Positions 31,622 to 39,767 of a DNA stretch of 64,000 bases are shown here, one piece after another. How positions within the stretch are numbered: the first letter of the stretch is position 1; each line of letters begins with the position of its first letter. The translations under genes and the position numbers were made by a program. Source of the stretch: Tumebacillus algifaecis (GTDB taxonomy: Bacteria > Bacillota > Bacilli > Tumebacillales > Tumebacillaceae); assembly GCF_002243515.1 (NCBI RefSeq), contig NZ_CP022657.1, positions 1,084,001-1,148,000 of the forward strand, in the 5' to 3' direction. Under the pieces are notes generated by a model, which saw only the letters and a list, made by a program, of their open reading frames with translations, did not search any database and was not told the origin of the DNA.

Positions 31622-31650
31622 AAATTAAATAGATGTCGTACAAATGACAA
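31622..31650 (-). promoter_or_regulatory. Promoter of the c-di-GMP riboswitch transcript
   Basis: On the minus strand TTGTCA (31650-31645), a 17-bp spacer and TAATTT (31627-31622). It would start transcription about 15-20 bases before the aptamer. Confidence 0.5.
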
Positions 31651-31840
31651 AGCTGATAGTTCTATCTTAGGGTATAATAGTGGGGAAGTCAAGACAGGAG
31701 CAGGACTTATAGCCCATATTGCATGACATTTTATAATCATGAAAATTTATTCAATAGTTCTGAAGTACCAAAAATCGCTTCAATCATTAACTTAAAAGAT
31801 TGAACATTGATTCATATCGGGAAAAGGAGCATAAATCACG

Positions 31841-32722
31841 ATGGCAACTGATGAGCGAAAAGACAAGCTCTGCTCCGAATCGAACGAGGCGGGATTTTTC
31901 GAAGCGCTTCAGGCGGTTGATGAACAAGCAGGGGCGTTGTCCCTAGACACGCCTGGCGAACGCTGGACACCCCAAAATACAAAATCATCGGCGAACAAAA
32001 AGCGAGCGCCATTCTGGGTGCTGATACTGGTCGGCGCCTCCTTGCTTGGCAATCTCGGTTTCGGCGCCATGTTCTTGATGAATCGACAAACGGAGCCTGC
32101 ACCATCTGCCGAACCGATCACGAAGCCGCAACCACAATCGGAACAGCCGGAACAATCGGAACAGCAGAAGATCGAAGTGCCGACGACCAGCTTTATTCCA
32201 AAGTCGGTGGTCTGGAATAAGAAGCAGCTTGAGACGCTGTCCGATGCGAAGCGCCGTGAAGTTGAAAGCCAACTTGCACAGTTGCCGACCGGGCGCTATT
32301 TTGTCTCTGGTTTTTTCAATTTGCTGTTCGTACCGGGGGTCAGCGAGATGGAGATCGATGCTGATGGCAAGCTGAAAGTACGGATGTTCGTGCACAACGG
32401 CTATCTGCGCAATTTCACCTTGAAGCGGATTGCGATCAGCGCCTACTATCATGAGAGTGTTGTCTTTAACGGCACGCTCAATGGGCCGCTCGACGAGTGG
32501 TTGCCGGGGGAAGTGCGGATGCTGGAGATGGTCTTTTCCCCGGATGAAATGAAAGATATGAAACTGATGAAGAATTTGGTCGAATATAAGGATGAACAGC
32601 AGAAGCTGTTGTTTCAGGCGCGGTTTGCTATCGACGAACCGAACTTGATGAGCCCGCTCGTATCCGAACCGGTCTGGATGTATTTTAATGCGCATACGGC
32701 CTTGATGAAAAATGTCCCGTAA
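31841..32722 (+). CDS. Membrane-anchored SLAP-domain protein
   Basis: A 293-residue protein: a cytoplasmic N-terminus of about 55 residues, one membrane span (APFWVLILVGASLLGNLGFG), a Pro/Gln/Glu linker (PITKPQPQSEQPEQSEQQK) and an outer domain. The C-terminal half (FVHNGYLRNFTLKRIAISAY, then NGTLNGPLDEWLPGEVRML) resembles the SLAP (S-layer-associated) domain. AAAAGGAG lies upstream. The next gene, a Wzz/tyrosine-kinase-like protein, starts 15 bp later, so the pair may act in surface-polymer or S-layer assembly. A TATAAT at 31673-31678 may belong to this unit. Confidence 0.75.
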   Translation: MATDERKDKLCSESNEAGFFEALQAVDEQAGALSLDTPGERWTPQNTKSSANKKRAPFWVLILVGASLLGNLGFGAMFLMNRQTEPAPSAEPITKPQPQSEQPEQSEQQKIEVPTTSFIPKSVVWNKKQLETLSDAKRREVESQLAQLPTGRYFVSGFFNLLFVPGVSEMEIDADGKLKVRMFVHNGYLRNFTLKRIAISAYYHESVVFNGTLNGPLDEWLPGEVRMLEMVFSPDEMKDMKLMKNLVEYKDEQQKLLFQARFAIDEPNLMSPLVSEPVWMYFNAHTALMKNVP

Positions 32723-32737
32723 AGAGGTGGAACCGAC

Positions 32738-34150
32738 ATGTTAGGCTATTTGTGGAGAAAATATTTCACGGCAGTCAAGAAGCGCATCGGGCTCTTGATC
32801 CTGATCGTCGCTTTTGCAGTCGGCACTTCCACCTATTTGAGCGTGTTCGTGGTGACGCCGACGTACAAAGCGACCGCATCGCTGTTGGTCAACACCGACC
32901 CGACAATCTCGAGCGAATACTTGCTCAATGAAGTGTTGACCAACCAAAAAGTGATCAAAACATATAACGAGATCATCAAAAGCCATCTGGTGTTGCAAGA
33001 GGTGATCGCGAAGCTCAGCCTGCAATTAAAACCGGAGGAATTGGGCAAGTTGGTCAAAGTGGTCAATAACGCAGACTCATCCGTCTTTACGATCACCGTC
33101 AACTATCCGAACCAAGAAGAGGCGATCAAAATCGCTAACGAATTGGCGGGTGTGTTTACCTTAAAAGTCGGCCAGTTGATGCAAGTGGACAATGTGGTGA
33201 TGATCGACCGAGCCACAATGGATAAATCATCAAAAGTGTCGCCCAACATCACGATGAATGTCGCCATCGCGCTGATTCTTTCGACGATGGCTGCGGTCGG
33301 AGCGTTCGGTCTGCGCGAATATTTGGATTCGACGATTAAAAGCCGAGAAGAGATCAAATTTGAGACGGGCTTGGCTACGATCGGAGAGCTCGGGACGTGG
33401 AAGCCGAAACGGCGCTGGTTCCGCTTGCGGAAGAACGCCGATTCGACGAGTGACCTGTCGCTCTTGAAAATGGAGCCGACCAAGCGCAACCGCCGCGTCG
33501 TGGAAAGTTATCTGCATCTCTATCGCAATCTGTTACCGGTGCTGACGATGGAGGATGTGCGGACGATCGTGGTCACCTCAACGCATGAACAGGAAGGGAA
33601 ATCGACGATCTTGACCCATCTGGGCATCTTGATGGCCCAAAACGGTCATGGGGTGCTGATGATCGACGCGAATGCGGAACATCCGACCTTGCATGGCATC
33701 ATGCCGGGCGAGGGAGAGGAAGGGCTGTGCGATCTCCTGCTGGGGACGGTCACGGCTGACCAAGCGATTCGCCCATCGGTGATTGCAGGGCTCGATGTGT
33801 TGCCGCTCGGCAAAGCGTCGCTTGGCGCCCTGCGCAAGTTTGCCGAAGGTGGACTCGATCATATGCTGCCAGACCTTCGCGAGCGCTATGACATCATTCT
33901 GATCGACAGTGGTGCGATCAGCTCCTCCCTGTTGCCAAATACACTGGCCAAAAGTGCTGACGGTGTGCTCTTCGTCTTCCGCAGCGGCAAAGTCGCCCGG
34001 GAGGAAGGTGCTGTCGCCGTAGCTGGATTGCGGCAAAGCGATGCCAAAATCCTCGGCGCTGTTCTCAATAAAAATGAAGGCAAACCGGGTCGTCCACCGT
34101 TCCTCTTAGAACGAGTGTTGCAAAAGGACATTGAACTGAATCGGGCATAA
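32738..34150 (+). CDS. Wzz/BY-kinase-like polysaccharide co-polymerase without tyrosine cluster
   Basis: A 470-residue fusion of a Wzz chain-length domain and a CpsD/CapB-type P-loop domain. Wzz has spans near residues 17-38 and 172-192 and an outer loop (ATASLLVNTDPTISSEYLLN). The P-loop is STHEQEGKST (281-290), the A' motif VLMIDANAEHP (D310) and Walker B YDIILIDS. Typical BY-kinases show 'PGEGKS', 'DxDxR' and a C-terminal Tyr cluster. Here the P-loop Pro is missing, Arg of A' is Glu, and the tail (LQKDIELNRA) has no Tyr, so autophosphorylation in the usual way is unlikely. It is followed by a terminator. Confidence 0.85.
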   Translation: MLGYLWRKYFTAVKKRIGLLILIVAFAVGTSTYLSVFVVTPTYKATASLLVNTDPTISSEYLLNEVLTNQKVIKTYNEIIKSHLVLQEVIAKLSLQLKPEELGKLVKVVNNADSSVFTITVNYPNQEEAIKIANELAGVFTLKVGQLMQVDNVVMIDRATMDKSSKVSPNITMNVAIALILSTMAAVGAFGLREYLDSTIKSREEIKFETGLATIGELGTWKPKRRWFRLRKNADSTSDLSLLKMEPTKRNRRVVESYLHLYRNLLPVLTMEDVRTIVVTSTHEQEGKSTILTHLGILMAQNGHGVLMIDANAEHPTLHGIMPGEGEEGLCDLLLGTVTADQAIRPSVIAGLDVLPLGKASLGALRKFAEGGLDHMLPDLRERYDIILIDSGAISSSLLPNTLAKSADGVLFVFRSGKVAREEGAVAVAGLRQSDAKILGAVLNKNEGKPGRPPFLLERVLQKDIELNRA

Positions 34151-34152
34151 CA

Positions 34153-34179
34153 AAAGGGACTCGCATCGCGAGTCCCTTT
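34153..34179. terminator. Bidirectional terminator between the Wzz and glycosyltransferase genes
   Basis: AAAGGGACTCGC-ATC-GCGAGTCCCTTT perfect 12-bp stem. It serves the plus-strand Wzz-like gene and the convergent glycosyltransferase gene. Confidence 0.92.
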
Positions 34180-34186
34180 CTGCTGT

Positions 34187-35215
34187 CTATGGTGTTTGGC
34201 TACTACATGGCGAGCATTGTCTGATCGAGCGGTACATCTCCAAAAATGTATCGCGTTCACGCTCCAACGAGAAATGTGTGGCGATAGTCTTCAGTGCCCC
34301 TTGGCTCAGTTTTTCCACCACGAGCGGATCGGTCACGAGCAGGCTGGCCTTTTCAGTCAACGCTGCTTCGTCATCATAGAGGAAGCCATTTTCACCGTCG
34401 GTGATCAGGTCGCGGTTGCCTGGCACGTCTGAGGCGAGCACCGCTTTTCCGATCGACATCGCTTCGAGCAGGGCATGGGAGAGTCCCTCGGAGGACGAGG
34501 TGTTCATCACCACGTCGGCTACGCGGTACAGATCGGCGATTTCTTCATAAGGCACCGAACCGAGATAGCGGGCAAACGGGCTGTCCGCAAATGCGGCCTC
34601 AACTTCGGCGCCCACATGATCATCGAGCACCGGGCCGACCAGCACGAAGCGCACCTGCGGATGTTGCTCATGCACGCGCTTCAACGGTTCGAACGCATCG
34701 AGCGGACGCTTTACCGGGCGCAGACCTGCGACGAGCAGGAACAGAAAATCGTCATCCGCTATGTCGAAATCGGCACGCGTTTTGCCTGCTCCCTGCGGTA
34801 GGTCGATCCCAAGGTTGATCACGTAAGACTTGTCTGCCGCTTTTGGACGGATGATGGCGAGACGATCTTTGGCATCGAGGGTCAAAAAGACGATCGCCGA
34901 TGAATAATCGACCGCTTCGCTCATCGTGGCGGACGTGTCAGGATGCCCGAGGTGTTCGTTGACATCGGTGCCAGTCATCGTCAGCACCAGCGGTTTGTTG
35001 TGACGCTTGGCATCCTTGACAATGTGGCGTCCGGTGACGTAGGCATTGTAGGCGTGTATGATGTCAGCCGCCGAAAAATCCGGGTCGGACACTTGATCGA
35101 GAGGTTTGATCGTGATGTTGATACCGTGCGGGCGCAAGTTTCGTTGCAGACGCCCTGAATAAGTCCAATTGCCGCCTGAAGGCTGGTTGGGCGGGAGAAC
35201 GATCAGGATGTTCAT
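34187..35215 (-). CDS. Family GT4 glycosyltransferase
   Basis: A 342-residue GT-B retaining glycosyltransferase. The N-terminal domain is MNILIVLPPNQPSGGNWTYS with the acceptor-side HAYNAYVTGRHI. The C-terminal donor-binding domain includes LLVAGLRPVKRPLDAFEPL and the EX7E motif SSEGLSHALLEAMSIGKAVL. AAAGGACCGATCCTC precedes the ATG. The product may be a lipid- or cell-wall-linked glycan. It converges on the Wzz gene, so a joint role in surface glycan formation is possible. Confidence 0.9.
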   Translation of the reverse strand: MNILIVLPPNQPSGGNWTYSGRLQRNLRPHGINITIKPLDQVSDPDFSAADIIHAYNAYVTGRHIVKDAKRHNKPLVLTMTGTDVNEHLGHPDTSATMSEAVDYSSAIVFLTLDAKDRLAIIRPKAADKSYVINLGIDLPQGAGKTRADFDIADDDFLFLLVAGLRPVKRPLDAFEPLKRVHEQHPQVRFVLVGPVLDDHVGAEVEAAFADSPFARYLGSVPYEEIADLYRVADVVMNTSSSEGLSHALLEAMSIGKAVLASDVPGNRDLITDGENGFLYDDEAALTEKASLLVTDPLVVEKLSQGALKTIATHFSLERERDTFLEMYRSIRQCSPCSSQTP

Positions 35216-35375
35216 GAGGATCGGTCCTTTCTCATACGCTATTCCTATTACTTTACCCTGACTCTTGATTCGCTACTGTCACCTGAACTACATTTTTTTC
35301 GTTTTGCGGCGAATTTACACGAACTTGTGTTATGATAAAAACAGAATTTCTTTGCGTGCGAATGAGGTGAGAGAG

Positions 35376-35609
35376 ATGTCGCTGTGGTTCAAATCACCGA
35401 TGCCAAAAAAGGTACAGGTGTTCTTTTTCATCTATGTTTTGCTCATCATGGCCACGTTCGCGTTGGTCGGGATCACGTTCTCGCAGTTCCATTATGGACT
35501 CGCCGGTCTTTTGTTGCTCGCGGCGGTGCTGATGGCAGGGATCGGGTTCATGGTTCGCAAACGAGTGCTGCGCAGCATGGGTGTGTTCGATCAAATCGAA
35601 GAAGCATAG
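35376..35609 (+). CDS. Small two-span membrane protein
   Basis: A 77-residue protein: a short basic N-terminus (MSLWFKSPMPKKVQ), two hydrophobic spans (VFFFIYVLLIMATFALVGIT and, after a short loop, AGLLLLAAVLMAGIGFMV) and a basic then acidic tail. ATG 35376 follows GAGGTGAGAG. It is 62 bp upstream of the two-component genes, with a hairpin between. It resembles YvlA/YtpI-like small proteins. The function is unknown. Confidence 0.65.
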   Translation: MSLWFKSPMPKKVQVFFFIYVLLIMATFALVGITFSQFHYGLAGLLLLAAVLMAGIGFMVRKRVLRSMGVFDQIEEA

Positions 35610-35613
35610 ACAG

Positions 35614-35644
35614 CAGGGGACCTGGGCAATGCCTGGGTTCCCTG
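35614..35644 (+). terminator. Hairpin between the small membrane gene and the response regulator
   Basis: CAGGGGACCTGGGC-AAT-GCCTGGGTTCCCTG, a strong hairpin with several wobble pairs and only a weak T tract. It is probably a partial terminator. Confidence 0.6.
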
Positions 35645-35671
35645 TGTTATACATAATGAGAGGTGACGGGC

Positions 35672-36379
35672 ATGGAGGAGGCGAAACGGATTTTCGTGGT
35701 GGATGATGATCCGAACATCCGTCTGATCATCACGCGTTATTTGGAAGCGGAAGGGTACAAAGTCAAGCAGTTTGTAAACGGAGAGCAATTGTTGACTGCG
35801 GTCGCTGACGAGGAGCCCGACATGGTGATTTTAGACCTGATGATGCCGGGAATTGACGGCTTTGAAGTCTGTCGCACGTTGCGTGCCAAGAGCCAGCTCC
35901 CAATCATCATGGTCTCAGCCAAAGATGATGAAGTGGATCGGATCGTCGGTCTCGAACTAGGCAGCGACGATTATCTGTCCAAACCGTTTTCGCCGCGTGA
36001 GCTGGTCGCCCGGGTCAAGACGGTGTTTCGCCGCTATTATGCCGGACTGGCAGTCAATCTGCCGAGCGAATCGGAAGCGGCAGGAGGGTTGCGTCTCAAA
36101 GATATCGCCCTGTTTCCGGAAGAGCGCAAAGTGATCTGCCAAGAGGTGGATATGGAGTTGACAGCAAAAGAGTTCGACCTTTTGCACTTTTTCGTCGGAC
36201 ATCTTAACAAAGCGTTCACCCGCGAGCAGCTGTTGACCCAAATCTGGGGATTCGATTATCTCGGTGATGAGCGAGCGATCGATGACCTTGTCAAACGATT
36301 GCGTAAGAAGCTAAAAGGAGCCGGGTCGCAATTGGAAATCACCACCGTTTGGGGATACGGTTACAAGGTCGAAGCATGA
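35672..36379 (+). CDS. OmpR-family response regulator
   Basis: A 235-residue regulator. The receiver domain has the acidic pocket VVDDDP (residues 9-14), phospho-acceptor D55 in VILDLMMPG, the switch Ser/Thr in IIMVSAKDD and the Lys in LSKPFSP. The C-terminal winged-helix domain includes LTAKEFDLLHFFVGHLNKAF and the recognition part DERAIDDLVKRLRKKLK. ATG 35672 after GAGAGGTG is chosen over GTG 35663. It overlaps the kinase gene by four bases (ATGA), so the two are coupled. Confidence 0.94.
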   Translation: MEEAKRIFVVDDDPNIRLIITRYLEAEGYKVKQFVNGEQLLTAVADEEPDMVILDLMMPGIDGFEVCRTLRAKSQLPIIMVSAKDDEVDRIVGLELGSDDYLSKPFSPRELVARVKTVFRRYYAGLAVNLPSESEAAGGLRLKDIALFPEERKVICQEVDMELTAKEFDLLHFFVGHLNKAFTREQLLTQIWGFDYLGDERAIDDLVKRLRKKLKGAGSQLEITTVWGYGYKVEA

Positions 36380-37755
36380 AACAGTGGAGCATTCGAACCA
36401 AATTGATCCTCTCCTATCTCCTGCTTGTCGTCGTGGCGCTGGCGATCTCCGGCGGAATGTTTTACGCGCTGGTCAACAAGGCGGTGACCAAGCAGGCGAT
36501 CGATTCATTGATCACGGGCGGGCATAATTTTTTGGAAATGTTAGAAGAGGAAGACTTGCCGTTTAGCGATGGGAGCATGACCGATCGGATGAAGCGCAAG
36601 ATCAAGCTATCCCTCGCCTCACGCACCACTACAGCCTCCTATGTGATCGCCCGCATCGAAGGTGGTCATACGGTGATGACGACCAATCTCGATGGAATGA
36701 AGCGCGGAGATAAATTTCAGTACCCGCTTGAGGGGTTAAAAGATCAGGAATCGCTAACCGACCGTGTCACGGTCGCCGATCATGAGTACCTGATCTATGC
36801 GACGCGAATGAACGAATTGAAAGACTATGCGCTCGTTCTGCTCGCCCCGCACGAAATCGTCAGTAGCGTGATCAAAGACATGCTGCGCCTGCTTTTGATC
36901 GGTTTTGTGCTGACTTCGGTGGTGGTCGTGTTGCTGGGAGTCATACTGTCGCGGTCACTGACCAAGCCGGTGAGCGTGCTTGGTGAGCAGATGCGCAGGT
37001 TGGCCAAGCGTGATTTTACCCCGCCGCAGATCGTGCGCACCGGGGATGAAATCGAAGAGGTCTCTCGTACCTTCGCTTCGATGGTAGCAGAGTTGAAAAG
37101 CTACGACCTCGCCCAACGCCGCTTTTTGCAAAATGCGTCCCATGAATTGAAAACGCCGCTGATGGCGATTCAAGGTTATGCGGAAGGGATCAAAGACGGA
37201 ATTTTCCAAGGCGAAGAAGCATCGGTTGGGCTGGAAGTGATCGCGCAGGAGTCTACGCGCTTAAAAGGGGTGGTCGATGAGCTGATCTACCTCTCGAAGC
37301 TGGAGACGATGGAAGCGATCTACCATCCCAGCGAGTTTGAATGCACAGAGTTTGTCGAAGACTCTCTGACCCGCGTCCGTTCACTCGCTCTGCAAAAAGG
37401 TGTCGAACTGCAACTGCACGGCTACGGTGTCTATCAGATCAAAGCTGACCGTGACAAACTGATGCAGGCGATGCTCAACTTGCTATCCAATGGCATTCGT
37501 CATGCCCGCTCGCAAGTCGATGTCAGACTGGCGAAAAAAGCTGGCATGCTGTCGATCACGATCCGAGACGATGGGGAAGGTTATCGCGGGTCGTTTGAGA
37601 CGATCTTTGAGCGCTTTTCCACAGGAGTCAAAGGCGAGACGGGGCTTGGCCTGGCGATCGTCAAAGCGATCGTCGAAAAATCAAACGGTACGATCCGCGC
37701 CGCCAATCATCCGCAGGGCGGGGCTGAATTTCACATCGAATTGCCACTTTCCTGA
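36376..37755 (+). CDS. Membrane sensor histidine kinase
   Basis: A 459-residue kinase with two spans (about 10-30 and 170-192) and an outer sensor domain of about 135 residues rich in charged residues. A HAMP domain (SRSLTKPVSVLGEQMRRLAK) follows, then the H-box NASHELKTPLMAIQGY with H256, N-box NLLSNGIRHA, G1 DDGEG, F-box FERFSTG and G2 GETGLGLAIVKA. It partners the preceding OmpR-type regulator. The signal is unknown. It converges on the TPR gene of the mini-peptide locus, and the two are separated by a terminator. Confidence 0.94.
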   Translation: MKQWSIRTKLILSYLLLVVVALAISGGMFYALVNKAVTKQAIDSLITGGHNFLEMLEEEDLPFSDGSMTDRMKRKIKLSLASRTTTASYVIARIEGGHTVMTTNLDGMKRGDKFQYPLEGLKDQESLTDRVTVADHEYLIYATRMNELKDYALVLLAPHEIVSSVIKDMLRLLLIGFVLTSVVVVLLGVILSRSLTKPVSVLGEQMRRLAKRDFTPPQIVRTGDEIEEVSRTFASMVAELKSYDLAQRRFLQNASHELKTPLMAIQGYAEGIKDGIFQGEEASVGLEVIAQESTRLKGVVDELIYLSKLETMEAIYHPSEFECTEFVEDSLTRVRSLALQKGVELQLHGYGVYQIKADRDKLMQAMLNLLSNGIRHARSQVDVRLAKKAGMLSITIRDDGEGYRGSFETIFERFSTGVKGETGLGLAIVKAIVEKSNGTIRAANHPQGGAEFHIELPLS

Positions 37756-37839
37756 AATCGGACCGATCCTGTTTCATGAAATGTTTGCCTCGAGGCGCAA
37801 GGTCGGACAAGATGGCGGTTGGCAAAGGTAAATGAAAAG

Positions 37840-37876
37840 AAAGAGCACGCTGGCCCTGATGGCAGCGTGCTCTTTT
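37840..37876. terminator. Bidirectional terminator between kinase and TPR genes
   Basis: AAAGAGCACGCTG / CAGCGTGCTCTTT stem with T run. It ends the two-component operon and, on the other strand, the mini-peptide operon. Confidence 0.92.
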
Positions 37877-37880
37877 TGCA

Positions 37881-39755
37881 TTAGATGATCATCTGCGAGA
37901 TCGACTGGTTCAAAATGTACGAACCGTAGTCCAAGTATTCGTTGGCATGTGCGACCACTTCGCCTTTGACAAACAGTTCAGCGAAGCGTGGCGGCAACAG
38001 TTCCTGTGCCTCATGGAAGACGCTTTGCGCCTGCTCGTCGTTGCCGAGCTTCAGGTGGCAGAGAATGATCGACATGTAGGTGTTGGTCAGGCGATTGTCA
38101 CCCAATTCGCGTTTTAAGGAAAGGGAACGCTCGTACCATTGCAACGCTTGATCGAAGCGCTCCAACTGGAAGTAGGTGACGGCCAGCGGTCGAACGCTAA
38201 TCTCCGCATTGAAGGAGTCGGCGTTCAGCATTGCAATCTTGTACGTCCGCTCGAAGGAGGCCAACGATTCCTCTTTCTTGCCCATGCGGTTTAAGATGTT
38301 GCCTTCGAAGTAGAAAAATTCCTTTTTGTAGACATCTGGAATGTTTTTGACCGAGTCACCGACCGTGTTTTGCCAGAGTTCGATCGCACTGTCGTAATCC
38401 TTGCCGAAGTAGTGCAGGTACGAAATGTTGATCGACAGGTTGTAAAACAGGCGCAGCGGCACTTTCGGGTCTTCCAGTTCTTCCATGACATTTTCGCCTT
38501 TTGCCATGTGCGAGAACGGCTTGATGCCCTCGTAGGCTGTGTTGGCGTATTCGAGCGCAAGCGGAATGTTGCGGTCGTGCAGGTAGGTGACATAGGCGAG
38601 GAAGTTGAACAGCCAGCAGCGCTCGTAGACGGTGTCAAAATCGGAGTGCCCTTCGGTCATGCGGATTCCCTCGTGCAGGAACTGTTTGGCGATGTCCCAG
38701 CGCCCGACGCGCTTGCCATAGCAGAGGGCGAGCAGATGATACGCTTTCGTGCTCTCCGACAGATGGCCCGCATAGTCGTTCATCAGGGTGAAAGCGTGGA
38801 TCGCCTCTGGGTACATTTCCATAAATGCCAAGGCCACCCCTTTTTGGCGCCAGATGTGAAAGCGGATCGCTCGTTCCTCTTCGGCGGGGAGCACTGGCAG
38901 ATGAGCGAGCATTTCATCGCCAAGGGTTAGCACTGCGTCCAAGTTATAATAGAGCATCGTAGAGGCAAGTTGATCCTTATATTTCTCCGTATCCCACTCA
39001 CCGCGGCGCATCTGTTCGACCACCTCGCGGATCGAATCGACCGTCTGCTCTCCTGCTTGTGAGGAGGGAGCCAGATCTGGTCCATCGCTTTTCGAGCCGA
39101 TCAAATGCAACGGCTTCAAAGCATCGGCGATAACCCCGAGCAATTTTTCAATCGCTTGACCGTTGTCGGACGTGATCTGACGGCCCACCGTGTCATAGGG
39201 GCGCTTTTGCATAACGAGAACGACTCGCTCCGCCTTCAGATTGTGCAGCAGGTGATAGATCGTCTGCAAGGACAGGCGGTCAGCATGCTGAATGTCGTGC
39301 AGGGCGATCACCAGCGGTTTGTGCTGTGCTACTTCTTTGAGCACGTGCGCTGCGAAATGCATGATGCGGTAGCCCCATTGAATGTCGCGATTCAAGCGAA
39401 GTTCAGACCACGAGTACGTGACTTGGTAAACATCGGGCAAGCCTTCGTAACTGCCTGGAAACAGACCGTTCATTTCGTGGTAGTAGTCGCGCCGAATCCA
39501 TTCCCATTGCGACCAGAGTGGCTTCGTTAGCAACAGCAGTTCTTTGATCGTGCCGAAAATCGTGCGGTCGAGCAGCGTGAGCGTAGTGCGGTAAAAATAA
39601 CCGTCCACGCCTGCAAACGAGGCAAATGTCTCATCGAGATCGGCCGGATCTCCGTTATCGATCCAGATGGTCTTACCGGAGGGCTTGCCTGCGAGCACAT
39701 CGCTCACGGCGGTCGAAACTTCGGTGGCGATGATTTGATCCAGCATCAAGTTCAT
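37881..39755 (-). CDS. STAND-like ATPase/TPR protein at the end of the mini-peptide operon
   Basis: A 624-residue soluble protein. The N-terminus has a P-loop-like AGKPSGKT (about residues 22-29, fitting [AG]-x4-GK[ST]) and, near 147-170, KPLVIALHDIQHADRLSLQT, which resembles the Walker B segment of MalT/AAA_16-type STAND ATPases. From about residue 280 to the end it is TPR repeats (e.g. RFDQALQWYERSLSLKRELG). No HTH is visible. TTAGGAGG lies upstream, and it starts 12 bp after the exporter gene. TPR domains of this kind often bind short peptides, so a receptor or regulator for the exported peptides is a reasonable but unproven reading. Confidence 0.75.
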   Translation of the reverse strand: MNLMLDQIIATEVSTAVSDVLAGKPSGKTIWIDNGDPADLDETFASFAGVDGYFYRTTLTLLDRTIFGTIKELLLLTKPLWSQWEWIRRDYYHEMNGLFPGSYEGLPDVYQVTYSWSELRLNRDIQWGYRIMHFAAHVLKEVAQHKPLVIALHDIQHADRLSLQTIYHLLHNLKAERVVLVMQKRPYDTVGRQITSDNGQAIEKLLGVIADALKPLHLIGSKSDGPDLAPSSQAGEQTVDSIREVVEQMRRGEWDTEKYKDQLASTMLYYNLDAVLTLGDEMLAHLPVLPAEEERAIRFHIWRQKGVALAFMEMYPEAIHAFTLMNDYAGHLSESTKAYHLLALCYGKRVGRWDIAKQFLHEGIRMTEGHSDFDTVYERCWLFNFLAYVTYLHDRNIPLALEYANTAYEGIKPFSHMAKGENVMEELEDPKVPLRLFYNLSINISYLHYFGKDYDSAIELWQNTVGDSVKNIPDVYKKEFFYFEGNILNRMGKKEESLASFERTYKIAMLNADSFNAEISVRPLAVTYFQLERFDQALQWYERSLSLKRELGDNRLTNTYMSIILCHLKLGNDEQAQSVFHEAQELLPPRFAELFVKGEVVAHANEYLDYGSYILNQSISQMII

Positions 39756-39767
39756 GCAACGAACCTC

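Noticed and set aside
35245-35375. Upstream extension of the small membrane protein from 35265
   Set aside because: No ribosome site at the earlier start and the extension looks non-coding; ATG 35376 has GAGGTGAGAG.
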